Positions 1-5,746 are shown, counted from the stretch's first letter. The stretch is DNA of 10,234 nucleotides from Patescibacteria group bacterium (GCA_018826025.1 JAHKAK010000041.1:1-10234), one strand, 5' to 3'. Notes: generated from the letters alone by a model not told the origin. A program made the numbers and translations.

Positions 1-666
1 GAATATATGTATGGGTTTGCGGATTTAATCGGGCTTGACCGTAAAAGCTTCTTTAACCACGAAATTCCCGATGCGGAACGCGCTTTTTATTCCCAGCGTA
101 CCATTGATATTGAATATAAGTTTCCTTTTGGCCAAGACGAGCTTTGGGCCATTGCCTATCGCACGGATTATGATCTGGCCGCGCATCAGGCAGCCAGCGG
201 TCAGAATTTGGAATATTTTGACGAAGTGACCAAACAGCGCTTTTTGCCGCATGTGATTGAGCCAACTTTTGGCATAGAGCGGACAATGCTGGCTTTATTG
301 GCTGGCGCGTATCAGGAAGAAACAATGAAGGATGGCGAAAAACGCGTGGTGCTGAAATTGAAGCCCAATGTTGCGCCGTATAAAGTTGCTGTTTTTCCGC
401 TACTGGCCAATAAAGATAATTTAGTCGCTAAGGCGCGGGAAATTTACAAGGAGCTTAAAAAAGATTTTAATTGTGTTTGGGACGAGCGGGGGAATATTGG
501 CAAGCGCTACCGCGCGCAGGATGAAATTGGCACGCCCTATTGCGTGACCGTGGATTTTGACAGTTTGGAAAAAGGCGACGTGACGGTGCGGGATAGGGAC
601 AGCATGGAGCAGGAGAGGGTTAATATTTCAGAACTGAAAAATTATTTTAGTGAAAAATTGATATAA
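1..666 (+). CDS. glyQS: Glycyl-tRNA synthetase (single-chain, class II), 5'-truncated
   Basis: Charges tRNA-Gly with glycine in the cytoplasm. The reading frame is open from base 1, and the 221 visible residues are roughly the C-terminal half of a protein that is usually about 430-460 aa. Seen: the stretch ELWAIAYRTDYDLAAH, typical of the archaeal/eukaryal-type alpha2 GlyRS. Class II motif 3 follows as EPTFGIERTMLALL (about visible residues 87-100). The anticodon-binding domain then starts at PYKVAVFPL and contains NIGKRYRAQDEIGTPYCVTVDF and VTVRDRDSMEQERV. It ends in TAA with no obvious terminator; a large palindrome begins 8 bases later. The sequence matches the single-chain type, not the GlyQ/GlyS alpha-beta enzyme. 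The true start lies upstream of the window. Confidence 0.96.
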   Translation, partial: EYMYGFADLIGLDRKSFFNHEIPDAERAFYSQRTIDIEYKFPFGQDELWAIAYRTDYDLAAHQAASGQNLEYFDEVTKQRFLPHVIEPTFGIERTMLALLAGAYQEETMKDGEKRVVLKLKPNVAPYKVAVFPLLANKDNLVAKAREIYKELKKDFNCVWDERGNIGKRYRAQDEIGTPYCVTVDFDSLEKGDVTVRDRDSMEQERVNISELKNYFSEKLI

Positions 667-674
667 CTATCGTA

Positions 675-786
675 TTGTCATCCCGGGCTTGACCCGGGAT
701 CCAGGTTTTAAAATAAATCCCTCCCAACCTCCCTTTACGGAAAGGGAGGAGGAAATCCTGGATTACCGCTTTCGCGGTAATGACAA
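675..786. repeat. Nested palindromic repeat upstream of the NIF3 gene
   Basis: The outer arms begin ATTGTCAT (674-681) and end ATGACAA (780-786). Each arm is itself a hairpin: TCCCGGG/CCCGGGA (681-687/693-699) and TTACCGC/GCGGTAA (763-769/774-780). GATCCAGG (698-705) pairs with CCTGGAT (757-763). Between the arms sits a copy of the pyrimidine-rich hairpin family: CCTCCCTTT (728-736), loop ACGG, AAAGGGAGG (741-749), preceded by TAAATC-N6-AACC. No T-tract follows, so it is not a standard terminator. It lies between glyQS and the NIF3 gene and ends just before the putative -10 box of the latter. Confidence 0.85.
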
Positions 787-796
787 AGGATGTGAA

Positions 797-802
797 TATA
801 AT
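797..802 (+). promoter_or_regulatory. Putative -10 box for a leaderless NIF3 transcript
   Basis: A perfect TATAAT lies with only six bases between it and the ATG at 809, so transcription would start at or next to the A of the start codon. There is no Shine-Dalgarno at usable distance; the only purine run, AAAGGA at 785-790, is 18 bases away. No good -35 hexamer is seen, since that position falls inside the palindrome. Confidence 0.45.
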
Positions 803-808
803 AAAATT

Positions 809-1747
809 ATGATCCAACAACAGATTCTGGAACTCGCCATAAAAATGGGAACCCGTGTCGACTTAAGAGGAGAGGCGGCGGTGGCTAAATACTTGGCGCG
901 GCAAAAGAAAAAATACGACAGCTTACCGCTAAAAAAACAGGCTGACTTTGACAAAGAGCGCCTAACTAATCCTTATTTGGATTCGGGCGTTTGGTATGAT
1001 AATGGTAAAAATGTGAAAAAAGTTATGGCCGGCATTGATGTCTCATCCGGCGATATAATGTTGGCTAAAAGTTTAGGTGTGGATACGGTCATCAATCATC
1101 ATCCGCTGGGCAAAGGACTGGCCATGTTGGATGAAGTCATGCATTTGCAGGCAGAAGTTTTGGCAATGTATGGTGTGCCGATAAATATTGCCGAATCGCT
1201 GATGAAGGTGCGTATTTCAGAAGTTGGCCGCGGGGTGCACGCCAGCAATTCTTATAAAACCATTGACGCGGCAAAGCTAGCTGGCATTAATTTAATGAAT
1301 GCGCATACTCCCTGTGATAATTTAGTGGCGGATTATCTGAAAAAGACAATTGAGAAGAAAAGGCCGGAGTATGTCGGAGAGTTGGTAGAATTAATTGCCA
1401 ACATTGAAGAATATAAAGAATCGGCCAGGCGCGGCTCACCGGTCAAAATTTTTTCCGGCTCCGAAGAGAGGCGCGCGGGCAAGATCGCCTTAACTGAAAT
1501 TACCGGCGGCACGGAAGGCGCCAAAACCATCTATCGGGAAATGGCTAACGCGGGCATCGGCACGATTGTGGCAATGCATTTATCCGAAGAGCACCGCAAG
1601 AACGCGGAAGAAGCGCATCTTAACGTTGTTGTCGCTTCGCACATTGCTTCCGATTCTTTGGGCATGAATTTATTTTTGGACGAGCTGGAGAAAAAAGGAA
1701 TAAAAGTAATTCCGTATGGGGGGTTGATTAGAGTTAAGAGAAAATAG
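809..1747 (+). CDS. NIF3 family (NGG1p-interacting factor 3-like) metal-binding protein
   Basis: A protein of 312 aa in the Nif3/DUF34 family, a conserved di-metal fold whose biochemical role is unsettled (some members are annotated as GTP cyclohydrolase I type 2). Seen: the N-terminal block MGTRVDLRGEAAVAKYLARQ and ERLTNPY, shared by one bacterial/archaeal branch. Then GIDVSSGDIMLAKSLG, the metal-ligand pair in INHHPLG (H97-H98), the HTPCDN motif (H166, D170) and the C-terminal ASHIASDSLGMN (H278, D282). Start choice: the frame stays open upstream to a TTG at 689, but those 40 codons are entirely repeat sequence (encoding NPSQPPF and RFRGNDK). ATG 809 begins the recognisable protein and follows a TATAAT box. 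It is probably transcribed on its own, and the next 341 bases are non-coding. Confidence 0.9.
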   Translation: MIQQQILELAIKMGTRVDLRGEAAVAKYLARQKKKYDSLPLKKQADFDKERLTNPYLDSGVWYDNGKNVKKVMAGIDVSSGDIMLAKSLGVDTVINHHPLGKGLAMLDEVMHLQAEVLAMYGVPINIAESLMKVRISEVGRGVHASNSYKTIDAAKLAGINLMNAHTPCDNLVADYLKKTIEKKRPEYVGELVELIANIEEYKESARRGSPVKIFSGSEERRAGKIALTEITGGTEGAKTIYREMANAGIGTIVAMHLSEEHRKNAEEAHLNVVVASHIASDSLGMNLFLDELEKKGIKVIPYGGLIRVKRK

Positions 1748-1766
1748 CTACGAAATACGATAATTT

Positions 1767-1802
1767 CCCTCTCTTAAGTTAAGAGAGGGCGAGGGTGAGT
1801 TA
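1767..1802. repeat. Pyrimidine-rich hairpin repeat (copy 2)
   Basis: Stem CCCTCTCTTAA (1767-1777) with TTAAGAGAGGG (1779-1789), followed by CGAGGGTGAGTTA. Read on the minus strand it gives TAACTC-ACCCTC-GCC plus the stem. It is therefore an inverted copy of the family seen at 715-757, 1886-1926, 2666-2746, 9328-9363 and 9709-9750. Confidence 0.8.
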
Positions 1803-1885
1803 TGTAAAATTATATTATTCAATATAATTGGTTCACTCGGTCAAAATGAAAATTTATTTTCATTTTTCCCTCGCTGCCAATTATA

Positions 1886-1926
1886 ACTCCTCCCCACCTC
1901 CTCTTAAATTAAGAGGAGGAGAAATC
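1886..1926. repeat. Pyrimidine-rich hairpin repeat (copy 3)
   Basis: Begins TAACTCCTCCCC and continues into the stem CCTCCTCTTAA (1897-1907) with TTAAGAGGAGG (1909-1919). It ends AGAAATCC, close to the end of the 715-757 copy. Stem bases differ from the other copies in a compensating way. Confidence 0.8.
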
Positions 1927-1935
1927 CGCCCCGCC

Positions 1936-1962
1936 CCAGCCGTCGCTAAAGCTATGGCCTGG
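1936..1962. repeat. Small GC-rich palindrome between two hairpin repeats
   Basis: CCAGCC (1936-1941) pairs with GGCcTGG (1956-1962), with GCT/AGC inside (1945-1947/1950-1952). It resembles in style the palindrome inside metG at 7267-7287. It is flanked on both sides by CT/AG-rich hairpins (1886-1926 and 1967-1984), again giving a repeat-within-repeats arrangement. Confidence 0.55.
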
Positions 1963-1966
1963 CGAG

Positions 1967-1984
1967 CCTCCTTTACAAAGGAGG
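1967..1984. repeat. Short pyrimidine-rich hairpin (copy 4, abbreviated)
   Basis: CCTCCTTT (1967-1974), loop AC, AAAGGAGG (1977-1984), then GAGAAAA. It matches the stem part of the family but lacks the TTAAMTC-AACC leader on its left side. Confidence 0.6.
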
Positions 1985-2008
1985 GAGAAAAACAAATTTT
2001 TAAAATAA

Positions 2009-2037
2009 TCCACAGGTGTGTACGTTATAATTATAGT
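2009..2037 (+). promoter_or_regulatory. Candidate promoter for the 62-aa ORF
   Basis: TATAAT (2026-2031) and TATAGT (2032-2037) lie side by side. A weak -35, TCCACA (2009-2014), is 17 bases from the second box. This would give a leader of about 45-55 nt. It is supported only by these hexamers and by the position downstream of the repeat block. Confidence 0.35.
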
Positions 2038-2088
2038 AAGAACATGAAACCTTTGACCTTTAAAAAAACAAGAAGGGGGGTGAGCTAA

Positions 2089-2277
2089 ATGAAAGTAGCT
2101 CAAAAAATCTCAGGGCTGGCGAAAGAATGCAATGGGGAAGCCAAAAGTTATCAGGCGGGAATAATCACCGCCGGGGAATTTGTGGAATTCCTTTTGGAAT
2201 TTAAAGAACTTTTGGCAGAAGGCATTCTGGCGGTAAACGAAAACGGAAACTCAAGGAAGAAAGGAGTGTCTTTATGA
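2089..2277 (+). CDS. Small hypothetical protein, 62 aa
   Basis: Not recognised as a known family. It is a soluble, acidic-to-neutral, probably helical protein. Residues 1-30 (MKVAQKISGLAKECNGEAKS and onward) lead into a hydrophobic/acidic helix, FVEFLLEFKELLAEGILAV (about 31-49). The tail is basic and polar, ending SRKKGVSL. No signal peptide, membrane span or cysteine pair is evident. It has a strong Shine-Dalgarno, AAGGGGGGTGAG, about 6 bases before the ATG, which favours a genuine gene. It ends TGA within an ATGA overlap with a second short frame that runs straight into a terminator (2303-2340), so this is probably a one-gene transcript. Codon use is unremarkable. Confidence 0.6.
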   Translation: MKVAQKISGLAKECNGEAKSYQAGIITAGEFVEFLLEFKELLAEGILAVNENGNSRKKGVSL

Positions 2278-2302
2278 TATCGCAAAAGCACAGCCCGCAA
2301 AA

Positions 2303-2340
2303 AAGGCGTCTAAACCCAACCAGACGCCTTAAATTTTTTA
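2303..2340 (+). terminator. Rho-independent terminator after the 62-aa ORF
   Basis: Stem AAGGCGTCT (2303-2311) and AGACGCCTT (2322-2330), ten-base loop, then AAATTTTTTA. It starts 25 bases after the stop of the 62-aa ORF. Confidence 0.85.
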
Positions 2341-2353
2341 TTTTGGCTAACGA

Positions 2354-2388
2354 GGATGATGCGTCCCGTAAGACGGGACATATCATCC
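2354..2388. repeat. Long perfect-stem palindrome
   Basis: GGATGAT (2354-2360) pairs with ATCATCC (2382-2388) and GTCCCGT (2363-2369) with ACGGGAC (2373-2379). Only GC/AT are unpaired between the two stem halves, and the loop is AAG. No T-tract follows, so it is better read as a dispersed palindromic repeat than as a terminator. Confidence 0.75.
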
Positions 2389-2406
2389 GAGCGAAGACAA
2401 AATACA

Positions 2407-2494
2407 GGGTTTTTAATACCCCGCCGCCCTGCGGCGGTTGGGATATTCCTTTTTTGAGTCCAGAGCCTTGGCGGGGCTCTGGGGTTTAATACCC
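2407..2494. repeat. Hairpin pair bounded by GGGTTTAATACCC-type direct repeats
   Basis: GGGTTTTTAATACCC (2407-2421) and GGGTTTAATACCC (2482-2494) enclose two hairpins. The first is CCGCCGC/GCGGCGG (2422-2428/2431-2437), roughly. The second is CCAGAGCC/GGCTCTGG (2460-2467/2475-2482). The second hairpin is introduced by TTTGAGTCCAG, the same word that opens the terminator at 2551. No gene is seen here. Confidence 0.6.
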
Positions 2495-2550
2495 TTTATT
2501 TAGGATTACACTTTAAACCGAATCATACTTTTGCGTTAGTCGTTTGAGTC

Positions 2551-2588
2551 CAGCCCGTCAAAATTTGACAGGCTGTTTTATTTTTTTG
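2551..2588 (+). terminator. Rho-independent terminator
   Basis: CAGCC-C-GTCA pairs with TGAC-A-GGCTG (2551-2560/2566-2575), followed by TTTTATTTTTTT. It has no obvious gene directly upstream. It may be a backup for the 2303 terminator, or end a short untranslated RNA from 2340-2550. Confidence 0.75.
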
Positions 2589-2594
2589 CTTGGA

Positions 2595-2624
2595 TTGTAA
2601 AAAGGAGAGCGGGCGTGATAAGAT
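2595..2624 (+). promoter_or_regulatory. Candidate promoter of the M16 peptidase gene
   Basis: TTGTAA (2595-2600), an 18-base spacer, then an extended -10 TGaTAAGAT (2616-2624). It lies immediately after the terminator at 2551-2588, as expected for a new unit. The transcript would carry a leader of about 160 nt including the nested palindrome at 2638-2777. Confidence 0.45.
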
Positions 2625-2637
2625 GAGAGTAATCATG

Positions 2638-2777
2638 AATAACGAATATACGAATGTACGAAAAATTTAACTCACCCCCAACCCTCTCTTTAAAAAAGAG
2701 AGGGAGTCCCTCCTCTTTTTCTAAAGAGGAGGTTAGGAGGAGTTAAGTCCATTCGTAATTCGCTAAAATTCGTAATT
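2638..2777. repeat. Nested palindrome in the leader of the M16 peptidase gene
   Basis: The outer arms are ACGAAT-type words on the left (ACGAATATACGAATGTACGAA, about 2642-2661) and their inverse ATTCGTAATT twice on the right (2751-2760, 2768-2777). Inside are two head-to-head copies of the pyrimidine-rich hairpin. The first is TTAACTC-ACCCCC-AACC with stem CCCTCTCTTT/AAAGAGAGGG (2682-2691/2695-2704). The second has stem CCTCCTCTTT/AAAGAGGAGG (2709-2718/2723-2732) and ends GGTTAGGAGGAGTTAA. Together 2666-2746 form one large imperfect palindrome. Confidence 0.8.
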
Positions 2778-2792
2778 GGCGAGGAAAATTTT

Positions 2793-4055
2793 ATGTTTAA
2801 AAAAACTATTCTGCCTAACGGTTTGCGCTTGGTGAGCGTGGCAATGCCGGGGAGCCAGTCAACCACGGTGCTGGTGCTTTTTGCCACGGGTTCAAAGTAT
2901 GAAACTAAAGAGACTAGCGGCATATCGCATTTTTTGGAGCACATGTTTTTTAAGGGCACAAAAAAGAGGCCAACGACCTTGGCCTTGAGCGAATATTTGG
3001 ATAGGGTCGGCGGGGAATATAATGCTTTCACGAGCCAGGAGATGACAGGCTATTATGCCAAAGTTGCGCCCGAATACCTTGATATGGCCTTGGATTGGGT
3101 GTCAGATATTTTGCTTAATTCCAAATTTGACGCCAAAGAAATTGATCGGGAGCGAGGCGTTATCACGGAAGAATATAATATGTGTTTAGATAATCCCGCG
3201 CGCCTGGTCGGCGATTTGTGGGAAGAAATGCTTTACGGCGACCAGCCGGCTGGTTGGAAAGTTATTGGCACTAAAGAGAACATTGCCAAGATGCCGCGTG
3301 AGCAATTTTTAAAATATTTCAGTGAACATTATCAAACCAAAAACGCGGTGGTTTGCGTGGCCGGCAAAATTGATAAAGGTGTTATTAAAAAAGTTGCGAA
3401 ATACTTTGGCAAGTTAAAAAGAGGGGAGGGGAAAGTGAAGCTGGCTGTGAAAGAATTGCAAAAAAAGCCCGAAGCGTTAATTTATTATAAAGCCACAGAC
3501 CAAATTCATTTGTGTTTGGGCGTGCGCGCCTTTGATATGTTTCATAAAGACCGTTATGTTTTAACAATGCTGGCGGCGATTTTGGGCGGCATGATGAGTT
3601 CGCGGCTTTTTATTTCCGTGCGCGAAAAAAAGGGACTGGCATATTATGTCCGCTCGGCCGCGGAATTTTACACAGACTCGGGTTTTTTCGTGACGCAAGC
3701 CGGTGTGGCTAATGACAAAGCCGAGGAAGCGATTAAGGCAATTTTGGCGGAATATAAAAAAGCTGGCGAAGAAAAAATCAGCGCCTCGGAAATTACCAAG
3801 GCTAAGGATTGGCTGCGGGGTTCGCTGCGGCTAGGATTGGAAACTTCGGATGAATTGGCTTCTTGGATCGGCTTGCAGGAGCTGTTGCGCAAAGAGATTT
3901 TGACGCCCCAGCAGTTATTCAGTAAAATAAAGGCGGTCAGCCAGGCGGACTTGCAGCGCGTCTCTCGCGATATTTTCCAGCCGGTCAAATTGAATCTGGC
4001 GCTAATCGGACCGTTTAAGGAAAAAGAGAAGTTTGAGAAATTGTTGAAAATATAG
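2793..4055 (+). CDS. M16 family zinc metallopeptidase (insulinase/processing-peptidase type)
   Basis: A 420-aa peptidase of the M16 family (mitochondrial processing peptidase beta/YmxG-like), which cleaves peptides inside a clamshell of two homologous domains. Seen: the inverted zinc motif HFLEH (H46, E49, H50) and the third ligand E127 in GVITEEYNM, 77 residues after H50 as in this family. GGEYNAFTSQEMTGYYAKV follows the zinc site. The C-terminal half carries SRLFISVREKKGLAYYVRS, the conserved Arg/Tyr substrate-binding region, at about 269-288. All catalytic residues are present, so it should be active. There is no signal peptide. The start is supported by GAGGA eight bases upstream of the ATG. 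Length is normal for the single-module, about 45-kDa subgroup. The peptide substrate cannot be inferred. Confidence 0.95.
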   Translation: MFKKTILPNGLRLVSVAMPGSQSTTVLVLFATGSKYETKETSGISHFLEHMFFKGTKKRPTTLALSEYLDRVGGEYNAFTSQEMTGYYAKVAPEYLDMALDWVSDILLNSKFDAKEIDRERGVITEEYNMCLDNPARLVGDLWEEMLYGDQPAGWKVIGTKENIAKMPREQFLKYFSEHYQTKNAVVCVAGKIDKGVIKKVAKYFGKLKRGEGKVKLAVKELQKKPEALIYYKATDQIHLCLGVRAFDMFHKDRYVLTMLAAILGGMMSSRLFISVREKKGLAYYVRSAAEFYTDSGFFVTQAGVANDKAEEAIKAILAEYKKAGEEKISASEITKAKDWLRGSLRLGLETSDELASWIGLQELLRKEILTPQQLFSKIKAVSQADLQRVSRDIFQPVKLNLALIGPFKEKEKFEKLLKI

Positions 4056-4057
4056 AA

Positions 4058-4140
4058 TCGTACGGAATTACAGATAAATACGGATAAGTACAGATAAAAT
4101 TCTGTATCCGTAAAATCCGTACTAATCCGTAGTTCTGTAA
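4058..4140. repeat. Intergenic imperfect palindrome with ACGGATAA-type words
   Basis: TTACAGA (4068-4074) pairs with TCTGTAA (4134-4140). The left arm carries ATACGGATAAGTACAGA and the right arm TCTGTATCCGTAAAATCCGTA and ACTAATCCGTA, its approximate inverse. TACAGA/TCTGTA (4089-4094/4101-4106) forms the apex. It fills nearly the whole gap between the M16 and transporter genes, and its right edge abuts the AAGGG Shine-Dalgarno of the latter. Confidence 0.7.
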
Positions 4141-4148
4141 GGGAAATA

Positions 4149-5159
4149 ATGACGCAAAAAATTGATATCTCCACTTCCACAATTTTCCGTTTTATCCTGA
4201 TAATTTTAGGGTTTGTTTTTGTCTATCTAATCCGCGATATTTTACTGAATATTTTTATCGCCTTAATTATCGCGGCGGCCATTGATGGGCCAGTGGACTG
4301 GATGGCTAAGCATAAAATCCGGCGGCCGCTGGGTGCGGCTATCATTTATGTTTTAGTTTTTAGCTTATTTGCTTTATTCCTCTATGTTGTTGTGCCGCCA
4401 TTATCCGGACAATTAGGAGCCTTAGCTTCTAATTTACCAGAATATTTAAATAAATTAGGGACAGGATTTGCGGATTTGCAACAAAAAATTGGTCCGGGAA
4501 GTTTGCAAAATGTATTAAATCAAATTAATAATCAACTTTCTTGGGCGGGTTCTAATATTTTGGGGGCGGTGGTTAATATTTTTGGCGGCCTGGTTTCGGC
4601 GGGTATGATTTTAGTCATTTCGGTTTATCTAGTTATTCAAGATAAAGGGATAAAGGAATTTGTTTCTTCTGTAACGCCGAAGAATTCCCAAGCTTATGTT
4701 CTGGATTTAGCCGAAAGAGTTCAGCTAAAATTAGGCAGTTGGCTGAGAGGGCAATTATTGCTGATGCTCATTGTTGGAATTTTATCTTTTATTGGTTTAT
4801 CCTTGCTTAAGGTAAAGTTTGCTTTAACCTTAGCGCTTTTAGTTGGACTTTTTGAAATTATTCCTTATATCGGGCCAATTTTGGGAGCGGCGCCAGCAGT
4901 GGCCTTAGCTTTTTTACAGTCGCCGATCTTGGCTTTACTGGTTATCGCTTTATTTGTTGTTATTCATCAGTTTGAAAACTACTTGATTACCCCAATGGTA
5001 ATGAAACGGGCCGTCGGTTTAAATCCACTGGTCATTATTATTTCAATGATTATTGGTGGTAATTTAGGCGGTATTTTAGGTGTAGTGGTTGCTGTGCCGA
5101 TTGTGGCGACAGCCTCGGTTTTTTTGGGCGATATCTTTTTACGGGAAGAGAATAAGTAG
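4149..5159 (+). CDS. AI-2E/PerM family transporter-like membrane protein
   Basis: A 336-aa integral membrane protein of the AI-2E (PerM/YtvI/DUF20) exporter family; proven members move autoinducer-2 or act in Na+/H+ antiport, but the substrate here is unknown. Seen: an N-terminal helical pair (about 11-47) ending in the family word AAAIDGPVDW, and a third helix at about 62-83. A soluble segment (about 85-130) is followed by further helices at about 140-163 and 200-275. The signature FEIIPYIGPILGA (235-247), then FENYLITPMVMKRAVGLNPL, and last helices at about 293-328. Length fits the family. AAGGG lies five bases before the ATG, next to a palindrome that could affect its access. Leucine is coded mostly by TTA, unlike the TTG/CTG-richer neighbours. 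It is closed by a bidirectional terminator. Confidence 0.93.
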   Translation: MTQKIDISTSTIFRFILIILGFVFVYLIRDILLNIFIALIIAAAIDGPVDWMAKHKIRRPLGAAIIYVLVFSLFALFLYVVVPPLSGQLGALASNLPEYLNKLGTGFADLQQKIGPGSLQNVLNQINNQLSWAGSNILGAVVNIFGGLVSAGMILVISVYLVIQDKGIKEFVSSVTPKNSQAYVLDLAERVQLKLGSWLRGQLLLMLIVGILSFIGLSLLKVKFALTLALLVGLFEIIPYIGPILGAAPAVALAFLQSPILALLVIALFVVIHQFENYLITPMVMKRAVGLNPLVIIISMIIGGNLGGILGVVVAVPIVATASVFLGDIFLREENK

Positions 5160-5201
5160 CGGGGAAGTAGGTAAATAAGCAAAGCGGTAGGTAAATTAAA
5201 A

Positions 5202-5235
5202 AAGTAAAAACCCCGCTAAGGCGGGGGTTTTACTT
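5202..5235. terminator. Bidirectional rho-independent terminator
   Basis: AAGTAAAA-A-CCCCGC (5202-5216) pairs with GCGGGG-G-TTTTACTT (5221-5235), with one mismatch. A-rich and T-rich flanks allow termination in both directions, fitting its place between the convergent transporter gene and the minus-strand membrane-protein gene. Just before it, GTAGGTAAAT occurs twice (5167-5176, 5187-5196). Confidence 0.88.
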
Positions 5236-5245
5236 AAGGGGAAAA

Positions 5246-5704
5246 TTAAAGTCTTATAAAAAATATTGCCAGGGCCATCACCGCTAATTCGCTTAGTAAA
5301 GATAATGTCTTTTTTCTGGCATTTTTTTGTTTTAGATGGTTAGCGCTGTGAAATTTTTGATATGAGAGAAGCCATTTGGCGCGAGGGAAAAAGCGCAGAA
5401 GAAGCAAGGGAAAATCTGGCAGGGCCGAAATAAAAGCCCCGAAGATGGCGTAAGGCCAGAAGCTTTGTTCTTGGAGCAACCAAAAAAGAAGCAATATTCC
5501 CAGCAGGCTGTCCGCGGCCACTTGGAGAATAAAAACAAAAAATTCTTTTTTGGTCATATCTTTAATGTCTTCCGACCCATATTCCCAGTGGGGGAGTTTG
5601 TCGGCTAAAAAGTGAGAAACCAGAGCTAAAATAAAAACAGCCCATAGATTATTAATTTTTAGGCCGATGGCGGCGCCAATTAGCAAGTGAGGAGAAATAA
5701 CCAT
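5246..5704 (-). CDS. Unknown integral membrane protein with conserved-looking His/Asp residues
   Basis: 152 aa, not assigned to a named family with confidence. Four hydrophobic stretches are seen, at about 5-30, 56-78, 82-104 and 134-151. Polar charged residues sit at their edges: H31-x3-D35-x2-PHW (LVSHFLADKLPHW), D65, the LPD at 95-97, and H119/H123 (FHSANH). This pattern recalls membrane-bound metal-dependent hydrolases such as the YdjM type, but the classical motifs of that family are not all present; any metal site is inference. It is transcribed against both neighbours. Its start lies 42 bases from the divergent rsmI start, and no Shine-Dalgarno is seen before the ATG. Confidence 0.75.
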   Translation of the reverse strand: MVISPHLLIGAAIGLKINNLWAVFILALVSHFLADKLPHWEYGSEDIKDMTKKEFFVFILQVAADSLLGILLLFWLLQEQSFWPYAIFGAFISALPDFPLLLLRFFPRAKWLLSYQKFHSANHLKQKNARKKTLSLLSELAVMALAIFFIRL

Positions 5705-5711
5705 AAAAAAT

Positions 5712-5740
5712 TTGAAACTTTAAAGTTTTTCCTTTAAACT
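5712..5740 (+). promoter_or_regulatory. Putative promoter for a leaderless rsmI transcript
   Basis: TTGAAA (5712-5717), a 17-base spacer, then TAAACT (5735-5740). The ATG at 5747 begins six bases after the -10 box, where transcription would start. No Shine-Dalgarno precedes the ATG, which fits a leaderless message for rsmI-metG. Confidence 0.45.
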
Positions 5741-5746
5741 AAATAC

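Larger units (their letters stand above)
1748..2088. other. Non-coding, hairpin-rich interval
   Basis: No credible gene is seen in these 341 bases; an 86-codon frame at 1828-2088 merely reads through repeats. Besides the repeats listed separately there are two AT-rich perfect hairpins: AATTATATT/AATATAATT (1808-1816/1821-1829) and AAAATGAAAAT/ATTTTCATTTT (1843-1853/1856-1866). The second is followed by a single T, then CCC, so it is weak as a terminator. It may still mark the 3' end of the NIF3 transcript. Confidence 0.7.

Noticed and set aside
689..808. Extension of the NIF3 frame to a TTG start
   Set aside because: These 40 codons lie wholly in the nested palindromic repeat, encode the same NPSQPPF peptide as the unrelated DUF559 tail, and are absent from the family; ATG 809 fits better.
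1828..2088. 86-codon plus-strand frame
   Set aside because: It reads through three hairpin repeats and non-coding DNA, has no ribosome binding site or family resemblance, and ends against the start of the 62-aa gene.
2274..2489. 71-codon frame overlapping the 62-aa gene stop
   Set aside because: It has a fair Shine-Dalgarno but is crossed by a strong terminator after about 20 codons and then consists of palindromic repeats. Kept only as a note in the findings.
2541..2556. GTTTGAGTCCAGCC resembling a tRNA T-arm
   Set aside because: No acceptor, D or anticodon arm can be built around it; it is the lead-in to a terminator hairpin.
675..2746. Possible CRISPR array or classical insertion sequence
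   Set aside because: The repeats are irregularly spaced hairpins of several families with no spacers, no cas genes and no transposase.
2690..3031. 113-codon minus-strand frame
   Set aside because: It is antisense to the zinc-site region of the M16 gene and the hairpin repeat; a shadow of the real gene.
3668..4180. 170-codon minus-strand frame
   Set aside because: It is antisense to the well-supported M16 gene and the intergenic palindrome; its protein shows no recognisable domain.
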